From the NCBI GenBank assembly GCA_025057195.1, contig JANWWX010000093.1, positions 1 through 5,508 on the forward strand: 5,508 nucleotides of DNA, in the 5' to 3' direction. Positions 1 to 5,302 of the stretch are shown here, in pieces. Within the stretch, counting starts at the first letter, position 1. The number at the start of each line of letters is the position of its first letter. The DNA comes from Leptospiraceae bacterium (GTDB lineage: Bacteria; Spirochaetota; Leptospiria; Turneriellales; Turneriellaceae). The position numbers and the translations under genes were made by a program. A model generated the notes under the pieces. It was not told where the DNA came from. It saw only the letters and a list, made by a program, of their open reading frames with translations, and made no database searches.

Positions 1-1377
1 AAGGCGTTCAACTTCCGTGTGGCGCTGGGCAAACTGATCACCTCGCTCGGTAAAGAATTTGAGTTACGCTCATTACTTTTTACCGAGCCAATCGCCCACG
101 TAGTGCTCTATAAAAAAGGCGGCAATAACATTGTGCCTCTTTTGGTGCGCCCCAAAACGAAAGAAGAGCTTGCAAAGGAAAAAGCGGAGGAAGCAAAGAA
201 GGCCGCCGAAAAAAAAGTAGAAAAGAAAAAAGAGCCTACAGAGCCAGAAAAGCCCTTCGACTTCCGTGAGCTGCCCACGGCAATTAAGGTTGGTAAAATT
301 GGCATCGAGGGCGGCTATTTTACAGTCAATATCGAAGCTATTGGGCAAACGCTCAAAGTCAGCCGCACCAATGTCCTTTTGCGCGACATCCACATTGATC
401 CCAAAAATCTGGAAAAATACAACCACGTGGGTTTGACCACGCAGTTTGATCTGGAACTCCAAGAAAGCAAGGCGCAGGGGATCAAATCGTTCAAAATCCT
501 ATTTGACCTGCAGGGGGCCATCATGCCAATCAATCCCAAAACGGGGCAACCGACCGAGTCGGTGACACTGCGCATGGGCTTGCGCAAGGGATCGTTCGTC
601 ACCGGTCTTGCAATTTTTGAAAAGCTCAAAGATAAAACCGAAGCTCTCAATAAAATTGGGATCAAGCTCAATTTCTTGTCAGAGACACAGACTCTGGCCA
701 AAGATGCCTACGCCACGGTCTATTACAATAACGGCGTTATCACTCTCAAAGAACCACCGGCGTTGGTCACGGGCGATTTTGAATTCCGGTTGAGCAAGGA
801 AGATTACATCAATGTCAAGTCGTTCGACCACCTGTTCCGGGGTGACCTTGCCCTCTCGGCACAGCATACCAAAACGGTCGAAACAGAACTAGAAAAGGCC
901 ATTGGCACTGCCACCCAAGCCGTGATCAAACAAACCCCCGCAGGGCCAGTGCGCGACCAACTGGCCAATGCGCTGGCCCCGGAAAAAATCCGTGCAGGGG
1001 TGTTAGGGCCTGCAATGAAAAATGGCCTTTTGACATTGGGCATTGAATCATCCGGTAACTTGCGTTCGCCCAACGTCCGCGTTGTCACACCGCAGTTTCC
1101 GGATCTCAAAAGCCTGATTGCCGCTGAAGCCAAAAAGGCGGCTAATGACCTCAAGGGCATGGTTGGGGCGCAGCTCGATGCCCTTAAGCAAAAGGCACAG
1201 GCGGAGGCACAGGCCAAGGTGGACGAAGCCAAACGCAAGGCACAGGAAGAGGCCGAAAAGCAACGGCGCGCTGCCGAAGCCGAAGCTGAACGGCAACGCC
1301 GGGCTGCAGAAGAGGAGGCAAAGCGCAAGGCAGCAGAAGAGGCTAAAAAACAACTTCCCAAAATCCCCGGCTTCTGA
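1..1377 (+). CDS. AsmA-like envelope protein, C-terminal part (5' end outside window)
   Basis: The frame is open from base 1, so the protein starts upstream. The GTG at base 19 is an internal codon, not a start. The 458 visible residues begin inside an AsmA-type N-terminal module: residues 24-49 (LLFTEPIAHVVLYKKGGNNI and on) match the family pattern of a 'P-x-V-x-L-x-x-x-x-G-x-N' strand. A Lys/Glu/Ala-rich linker follows (about 52-84), then a beta-rich region with alternating hydrophobic residues (about 86-370), then a highly charged helical tail (about 371-450) ending in QLPKIPGF. AsmA-family proteins are normally anchored in the inner membrane by one N-terminal helix, with the beta-rich body in the periplasm; several members act in outer-membrane assembly or phospholipid transport. 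The anchor would lie upstream of the window. The long coiled-coil tail is not standard for AsmA. It is the first visible gene of a four-gene cluster. The family call is fairly sure; the exact role is unknown. Confidence 0.72.
   Translation, partial: KAFNFRVALGKLITSLGKEFELRSLLFTEPIAHVVLYKKGGNNIVPLLVRPKTKEELAKEKAEEAKKAAEKKVEKKKEPTEPEKPFDFRELPTAIKVGKIGIEGGYFTVNIEAIGQTLKVSRTNVLLRDIHIDPKNLEKYNHVGLTTQFDLELQESKAQGIKSFKILFDLQGAIMPINPKTGQPTESVTLRMGLRKGSFVTGLAIFEKLKDKTEALNKIGIKLNFLSETQTLAKDAYATVYYNNGVITLKEPPALVTGDFEFRLSKEDYINVKSFDHLFRGDLALSAQHTKTVETELEKAIGTATQAVIKQTPAGPVRDQLANALAPEKIRAGVLGPAMKNGLLTLGIESSGNLRSPNVRVVTPQFPDLKSLIAAEAKKAANDLKGMVGAQLDALKQKAQAEAQAKVDEAKRKAQEEAEKQRRAAEAEAERQRRAAEEEAKRKAAEEAKKQLPKIPGF
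1252..1350 (+). repeat. Three tandem 33-bp coding repeats (11-residue coiled-coil units)
   Basis: Three consecutive 11-codon units lie at 1252-1284, 1285-1317 and 1318-1350. They encode AEKQRRAAEAE, AERQRRAAEEE and the more diverged AKRKAAEEAKK. The first two differ at only two residues, but synonymous codon differences are frequent, so this is an old or selected protein repeat and not a fresh DNA duplication. An 11-residue spacing fits a hendecad-type coiled coil or a long single alpha helix. Confidence 0.7.
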
Positions 1378-1695
1378 GTGCTGCGCGAGCTGGTACTTTT
1401 CTTTTTGTTTTTTTTCCTCTATTCGCTTTTGGGGCAATACCTCTGGCCGCTGCGTGAGGCGGCAGTGCTAGATTGGAAAGAGTGGGGTAATACACTGCTC
1501 TATTTTGCTGTGACAGCACTTTTGGCCCGCGCCACCGCGATCGCCTTCAGGCCAACACTGCGCCTGCCGAAAGGACAGCGCATTGTGGGAGTTGAGGAGG
1601 AAAAGCCACCGCAGGTGTTGGAAGTCATCCAGCCTGTGGTACTTGAACGCGAAACGCAAAAGCCGCGGCTCAAGAAAAAGTACCGCAGCCGATAA
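1378..1695 (+). CDS. Small protein with two membrane helices, unknown function
   Basis: A 105-residue protein that I do not recognise. The GTG start at 1378 is the first codon after the TGA of the upstream gene in the same frame, so it cannot extend further 5'. This arrangement suggests translational reinitiation; no Shine-Dalgarno sequence is visible. A very hydrophobic, Phe/Leu-rich segment (about 5-22) and a second one (about 39-57) should form a helical hairpin in the inner membrane. The tail from about residue 58 is soluble and ends in a strongly basic stretch (KPRLKKKYRSR). With two membrane passes both ends would lie on the same side; the basic tail suggests the cytoplasm. The first membrane segment contains an 8-T homopolymer at 1408-1415. 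Position inside the cluster suggests an accessory membrane subunit for the neighbouring envelope proteins, which is inference only. The reading frame is convincing because of tight packing and coherent protein features. Confidence 0.7.
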   Translation: MLRELVLFFLFFFLYSLLGQYLWPLREAAVLDWKEWGNTLLYFAVTALLARATAIAFRPTLRLPKGQRIVGVEEEKPPQVLEVIQPVVLERETQKPRLKKKYRSR

Positions 1696-1723
1696 ATTTT
1701 TAAGCACCGTTAGCCTAAAAATT
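1695..1723. repeat. AT-rich inverted repeat in the gap between two cluster genes
   Basis: AATTTTTA at 1695-1702 and its exact complement TAAAAATT at 1716-1723 are separated by 13 bases. The left arm begins on the last base of the preceding stop codon. The stem has no G-C pairs, so it would make a weak hairpin. It could be a weak attenuating element, a protein binding site, or chance in AT-rich spacer DNA. It ends 15 bases before the ATG at 1739. Confidence 0.35.
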
Positions 1724-1738
1724 ACGATATTTTAACAA

Positions 1739-2419
1739 ATGCTGCAGCGCATTTTAGGCAACATCATCCCCACGCTCGACCGGCTGATCGAGCGCATCCC
1801 GCCGCACATCCGCGATCTCATCCAAAAGGCAGCCATCGCATTTGCTGCGCTCTTGGCGCTGGTCGTCATCATTTCCGGCGTCAACAAGGGCTTGCGCGAG
1901 GCCCAGCCGGTAGGCTATAAATTTATCGAAAGCAACCGCGACCTTTTTTACCTACAGGAGATGCGCGAAGAATATGCCAAAAAGCGCAAGCTGGTGGAAG
2001 ACATTGAAGTAGATCCATTGGAATTTCCCTCTCGGCGAGAACAAAAAACCGAACCGGGATTTACTAGCATGGGACGCGACACCCTCGGCCACCTCATGGG
2101 TGAAAAAGATGAGCTGCTAAAAAGTGAAGACCCTCTGCGCCCACGTGAAAAAGCCCCTGGCTATCTTGGGGATAGTTTTACCATCCCGCGGCTGACTCCT
2201 GACAAAAAAACAATCGAGGGCGATGACATGCTAACCAAAGAAAAAATCGGCCAAGCCAACACTACCAAATTAGACCAACAAGATGTTTTTAGCGAAAAAA
2301 TCCAGGCTGCCAAGTCGGAAACGCAACAAAATAAAAATCCTGAGCAGCCTGCACGGTCAGAAAAAATCCCTGAACCCGCGCCGCGGCCATCTTCAGGCAA
2401 GCTCGAATTTTTAGACTGA
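1739..2419 (+). CDS. Single-pass membrane protein with long charged tail, unknown function
   Basis: A 226-residue protein of no family I can name. Residues 1-28 look like an amphipathic helix (alternating Ile/Leu with Arg/Glu/Asp). One membrane helix follows at about 31-48 (AAIAFAALLALVVIISGV). The remaining 175 or so residues are hydrophilic, rich in Lys, Glu, Pro and Gln, and probably extended or disordered, with an acidic end (KLEFLD). The ATG at 1739 is the first start after an AT-rich 43-base gap and has no Shine-Dalgarno sequence. The gene overlaps the start of the next one by one base (TGATG), which points to translational coupling and to linked function with the TPR protein. Charges flank the helix on both sides, so topology cannot be fixed by eye. 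If the tail is periplasmic it could bridge to the exported TPR protein; that is inference. That the gene is real is well supported by length, coherent protein character and coupling. Confidence 0.75.
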   Translation: MLQRILGNIIPTLDRLIERIPPHIRDLIQKAAIAFAALLALVVIISGVNKGLREAQPVGYKFIESNRDLFYLQEMREEYAKKRKLVEDIEVDPLEFPSRREQKTEPGFTSMGRDTLGHLMGEKDELLKSEDPLRPREKAPGYLGDSFTIPRLTPDKKTIEGDDMLTKEKIGQANTTKLDQQDVFSEKIQAAKSETQQNKNPEQPARSEKIPEPAPRPSSGKLEFLD

Positions 2420-3288
2420 TGCGCAGTGCAGTTTGCGGTTTATTACTTGGCATAATAAACTTTTCCGTTGGCGCGCAAACCCTCTACGATGAACGGGGAA
2501 ATCCGCTGCCACAAAAGGCAGTAGAGCAAAAGGCACAACAAAAAAGCGAAACGCCTGCAGCACAAAACATTCCGGGTGAAGCCACTGATGAGGAGGCTGA
2601 GGAAGCCAAAAAGAAACGCCAGGCTTTGACCAAAGTCTATTTTGAAAACGCGCAACTCCATTTGCGTGCCGGTAATATAGAAAAGGCCCTCGAATTCCTG
2701 CGCCGCGCCAGTGAGGCGGGCGACGATCAGCACGCTAAAGAGGCACGCTTGCAAGCACTGTGGCTGCGCGCACGCCGTGGCGATAACAATATCGCCGCAG
2801 AAGCCGAGACGTTGCCCGACGAACTCAAAACGAGCGCCTTCATGCGGGTGGCCGACGGCTATGCCACCTGCGCGCGCGAACTCGTGCGCAAAGACTGTTA
2901 TTCCGAAGCAGAGCGGCTCTATGCCTTATTGGCAGAACAGGCCCCACTTTCGCCAGAAGGAATCTTGGCAGCGTTGAGGCTGGGACAACTTTTGGTGGAA
3001 GAACAAAAACCGGAATCAGCGCTGCCGCACCTCGTGCGCGTACTCCAAAACGAACGGCAGTCAGGCAAAAAAAGCGAAATTCCCTTTGATCGGGCCTGGT
3101 TCCTTTTGGGCAGGGTTTATGAAATGCCATGGTATAGTCGCGACGTGCACAAGGCGGAGCATGCCTACCGGCAGGTGTTAAACTATCCGCAAAGCCCATA
3201 CCACCAAGAGGCAAAAAACCGCATCCGATACCTAAAGCAATTTGGTATGGGGATGGTAAATCACAGCTCGCCAAGCCCCCAAAAATAA
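2419..3288 (+). CDS. Exported TPR-repeat protein
   Basis: A 289-residue protein with a Sec-type signal peptide: Arg2, a hydrophobic core at about 5-17, and a likely signal peptidase I site after SVGA (A19/Q20). There is no plausible lipobox; Cys6 is too close to the N-terminus. A low-complexity, Gln/Glu/Ala/Lys-rich linker (about 31-70) leads into helical repeats. Three tetratricopeptide-like units are visible: about 70-103 (Y..NAQLHLRAGNIEKALEFL), about 163-213 (AERLYALLAEQ, then ALRLGQLLVEEQKPESALPHL) and about 225-272 (AWFLLGRVYE, then KAEHAYRQVLNYP). TPR proteins are protein-binding scaffolds; in the diderm periplasm comparable ones include BamD- and CpoB-like proteins, but I cannot assign either. 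The start ATG overlaps the upstream TGA by one base, without a Shine-Dalgarno sequence. It is the last gene of the cluster and is followed by a possible terminator. Confidence 0.8.
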   Translation: MRSAVCGLLLGIINFSVGAQTLYDERGNPLPQKAVEQKAQQKSETPAAQNIPGEATDEEAEEAKKKRQALTKVYFENAQLHLRAGNIEKALEFLRRASEAGDDQHAKEARLQALWLRARRGDNNIAAEAETLPDELKTSAFMRVADGYATCARELVRKDCYSEAERLYALLAEQAPLSPEGILAALRLGQLLVEEQKPESALPHLVRVLQNERQSGKKSEIPFDRAWFLLGRVYEMPWYSRDVHKAEHAYRQVLNYPQSPYHQEAKNRIRYLKQFGMGMVNHSSPSPQK

Positions 3289-3326
3289 ATACAATAACCA
3301 CACAGGCTAGAGTGTTATGTAGGATC

Positions 3327-3385
3327 GGAGCACGCTAATCGTAGCCGTAGTGGCTTCGTGAAGCTGCGGTGCCCCAGTGTTTTTT
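3327..3385 (+). terminator. Possible intrinsic terminator of the envelope cluster
   Basis: GGAGCAC at 3327-3333 can pair with GTGCCCC at 3369-3375 (six pairs, one A-C mismatch). The enclosed region contains a second hairpin, GTGGCTT (3350-3356) with AAGCTGC (3361-3367) around a CGTG loop, including two G-U pairs. A run of six T follows at 3380-3385 after the four bases AGTG. A branched stem and a T run not directly at its foot are atypical for a strong terminator, so this may be a weak terminator, a structured 5' leader of the STAS gene, or a small RNA. Its position after the last cluster gene favours the first reading. Confidence 0.35.
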
Positions 3386-3452
3386 ACACAACCTCACTTG
3401 AGTGCTTACCAAATTGCTTTTTTGTGGACATGCCAGCAAAATTTTTCTAGAA

Positions 3453-3797
3453 ATGCCTGTGCTGGAGGCGCACCGTGAAAAAGATGTCCTAATCATCAAG
3501 ATCACCGAACCAAAACTGCAGATGTACATCATCCCAAACCTGCGGTCGATGGTGAAGGATTGCCTCGCAGACAAGCCGCCATGTGTGGTGTTTGACTTGT
3601 CCCAGGTCGAGCTTTTTGACTCTTCGGCAATGGGAGCATTTTTCGGTTTTCAGAAAAATATCCAAGGCTGGGGTGGCAGGATGCGGTTGGCCAATCTCTC
3701 CGCCAAACTCCAGCAGATTTTTAAGGTAACAAAAACTGAGAACTCTTTTTCCATCTATGCTACAGTCGATGACGCCTTGCGCGATTGGATTAGCTAA
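3453..3797 (+). CDS. STAS-domain protein, anti-sigma-factor-antagonist-like
   Basis: A 114-residue single-domain protein, the usual length for this family. It fits the SpoIIAA/STAS pattern: an N-terminal strand (VLIIKITEP), a central strand CVVFDLSQVELFDSSAMGAF (44-63), then GGRMRLANLS (74-83) and a C-terminal helix from DDALRDW. The DSS motif at 56-58 is where family members are phosphorylated on serine by a cognate anti-sigma kinase. Ala-Met stands where Gly-Leu is commonest. Known relatives release sigma factors by partner switching or act in other phospho-switches in the cytoplasm. I chose the ATG at 3453: the alternative GTG at 3402 would add 17 residues (LTKLLFCGHASKIFLE) outside the STAS fold. 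Neither start has a Shine-Dalgarno sequence. No kinase, phosphatase or sigma gene lies nearby, so its partner is not shown. It is separated from the upstream cluster by 164 bases and probably transcribed alone. Confidence 0.85.
   Translation: MPVLEAHREKDVLIIKITEPKLQMYIIPNLRSMVKDCLADKPPCVVFDLSQVELFDSSAMGAFFGFQKNIQGWGGRMRLANLSAKLQQIFKVTKTENSFSIYATVDDALRDWIS
3790..3797. other. Palindromic overlap of two convergent stop codons
   Basis: TTAGCTAA is a perfect 8-bp palindrome and forms exactly the overlap between the STAS gene (plus) and the monooxygenase gene (minus). Read either way it gives AGC TAA, so both proteins end in Ser followed by TAA. No hairpin with a T run that could serve as a shared terminator is obvious on either side, so the two transcripts may run into each other as antisense. 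Confidence 0.9.
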
Positions 3798-5268
3798 ATT
3801 TGAGCGAACTGTCCGTGATCGGTAACCAACGCAGCATGACGCTGTCAGAGAGGTAGTCGTTGCTCACCCGCCAAAGCAAGCTTTTGCCCTGGCGCGGTAG
3901 TTTGTCGGCAGCCCGGCGGATGTAGCCGGAACTCAGCGATCCCAGCACAGTTTCGGTCGTACGCTCGTCGGCGGGCGCTTCAGCCACGAACATGCGCAGG
4001 CGGTTTTTTTCCATGTGGCGCAGCAGACGGCAAATGTATTCACAGGCTAAATCCACCTTCAGCGTCCACGATGAATTGGTGTAACCAAAAATCACTGCGG
4101 CGTTGGGTACGCCTTCAAATAGCACTGCTTTATAGGTCAGGCGGTCGGCGATCGGCACTGGTTTACCATCGACCTCAACCGTGACGCCCCCCATCATCTC
4201 CACATTGAGTCCTGTTGCAGTGACGACGATGTCCGCTTCGAGTTCCTGACCAGACCGGAGTCGGATGCCCTTTTCCGTAAAGGTTTCAATGTGGTCGGTC
4301 ACGACAGATGCCCGGCCGGCTTTGATCGCCTTAAAAAGATCGCCGTCGGGCACGACGCACAACCGTTCGTCCCAAGGATTGTATTTGGGAGTAAAATGCC
4401 GGATGTCAGTTGTTCCTGCCAGATGCCGCTCAGCCGCTGCGATGATCAGCCTTTTGATCTCTGCCGGCCTGCTGCGCGAAAGGACATAGATCAGGCGTTG
4501 CAGGGCAATGTTGCGAGCCCGGGCAAGTTGGAAAACCCAGGACTCAGGCAGAAAGCGCCGCAGCATCTCTGAAAAACTGTCCCGGGAGGGTATTGATACG
4601 ATGTAGGTGGGAGAACGCTGCAGCATGGTGACATGCGCGGCTTTTTCTGCCATCGCGGGCACCAGTGTGACAGCAGTTGCACCACTACCAATGACCACCA
4701 CGCGTTTACCTGTGTAATCCAAATCCTCTGGCCAGTGCTGTGGATGAATAATTGGCCCGCGGAATTTTTCCTCACCGGGAAAATTGGGCCGATACCCTTG
4801 GTCGTAATTGTAGTAGCCGGTACAGGCGATGACAAACTGCGCTTGGAATTTTTGCTGGTTGCCGGTTTCTTCTTCTACCGCCTCGATCGTCCACTGTGAC
4901 TCGGCGCTAGAAAAAGCGGCTCGCACGACCTTGATGCCAAAACGGATCCTATGATAGACACCAAATTCCCGTGCCGTGTCTTCAAGATACTTTTTTATGG
5001 ATGGGCCGTCAGAAAGCGTGCGTGCCTCCTTCCATGGGCGAAAGGCATAGCCAAAGGTATTCATGTCAGAATCCGAGCGGATGCCAGGATAACGGAAAAG
5101 ATCCCATGTTCCTCCTAAATCCTTGCGCCGCTCGAGGATCACAAATTTTTTGTGCGGCAATTCGCGGACTAAATGGCAGGCTGCACCGATGCCGGAGATT
5201 CCCGCGCCAATGATCAAAACATCGAATTGCTCCACGCTTGCGGGCTGCTTAGTCGGCTCCTTCGGCAT
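3790..5268 (-). CDS. Flavin-dependent Baeyer-Villiger monooxygenase, EthA-like
   Basis: A 492-residue protein, full length for the family (EthA of Mycobacterium tuberculosis is about 489). In order: FAD Rossmann motif GAGISG (21-26) with acidic Glu46; GGTWD (52-56); RYPGIRSDSD (59-68); the Baeyer-Villiger fingerprint F-R-G-P-I-I-H-P-Q-H-W-P at 169-180; the NADPH Rossmann motif GSGATA (194-199); YNPWDERLC (296-304); ATGLN (351-355); and GYTNSSWTLK (395-404). Several of these, including the blocks around GGTWDLFRYPGIRSDSD and TMLQRSPTYIVS, match EthA as I remember it. Such enzymes use FAD, NADPH and O2 to turn ketones into esters or lactones and can oxidise sulfur in thioamides; the native substrate cannot be read from the sequence. 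The ATG at 5268 is the start: a TTG at 5283 is in frame but lies in the promoter spacer. There is no room for a leader with a Shine-Dalgarno sequence. No truncation or frameshift is seen, and it stands alone. Confidence 0.93.
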   Translation of the reverse strand: MPKEPTKQPASVEQFDVLIIGAGISGIGAACHLVRELPHKKFVILERRKDLGGTWDLFRYPGIRSDSDMNTFGYAFRPWKEARTLSDGPSIKKYLEDTAREFGVYHRIRFGIKVVRAAFSSAESQWTIEAVEEETGNQQKFQAQFVIACTGYYNYDQGYRPNFPGEEKFRGPIIHPQHWPEDLDYTGKRVVVIGSGATAVTLVPAMAEKAAHVTMLQRSPTYIVSIPSRDSFSEMLRRFLPESWVFQLARARNIALQRLIYVLSRSRPAEIKRLIIAAAERHLAGTTDIRHFTPKYNPWDERLCVVPDGDLFKAIKAGRASVVTDHIETFTEKGIRLRSGQELEADIVVTATGLNVEMMGGVTVEVDGKPVPIADRLTYKAVLFEGVPNAAVIFGYTNSSWTLKVDLACEYICRLLRHMEKNRLRMFVAEAPADERTTETVLGSLSSGYIRRAADKLPRQGKSLLWRVSNDYLSDSVMLRWLPITDSSLKFS

Positions 5269-5274
5269 AATTCT

Positions 5275-5302
5275 ATTATACAAAAAATGAACAAAGTGTC
5301 AA
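5275..5302 (-). promoter_or_regulatory. Consensus sigma-70 promoter of the monooxygenase gene
   Basis: On the minus strand TTGACA (5302-5297) is followed after 16 bp by TATAAT (5280-5275). Both hexamers are perfect matches to the housekeeping sigma-70 consensus. Only six bases (AGAATT) separate the -10 box from the ATG at 5268, so transcription should begin at or within a base or two of the start codon and give a leaderless mRNA. A short AT-rich stretch just upstream of the -35 box (AATAGAAAAG) could help RNA polymerase binding. Expression should be strong and constitutive unless a repressor binds here. Confidence 0.85.

Noticed and set aside
804..1361. Long minus-strand open frame opposite the AsmA-like gene
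   Set aside because: Its Ala/Ser/Cys/Arg-rich protein is the antisense image of the Lys/Glu/Ala coiled coil, with no independent motif or start signal.
1699..1728. Internal promoter before the gene at 1739 (TTTAAG and TACGAT 18 bp apart)
   Set aside because: Both hexamers match the consensus poorly, and AT-rich spacers yield such pairs easily; the gene is better explained as part of the upstream transcript.
3320..3385. Possible tRNA-like fold between the TPR and STAS genes
   Set aside because: There is no acceptor stem of the right length, no T-loop motif like GGTTCGAATCC and no anticodon arm at the right spacing.
3402..3452. GTG at 3402 as an upstream start of the STAS protein
   Set aside because: The 17 added residues are not part of a STAS fold, and no ribosome binding site precedes the GTG. 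The ATG at 3453 gives the normal family length.
5269..5283. TTG at 5283 as the start of the monooxygenase
   Set aside because: It lies in the spacer between the -35 and -10 boxes, upstream of the expected transcription start, and EthA-type proteins need no such extension.
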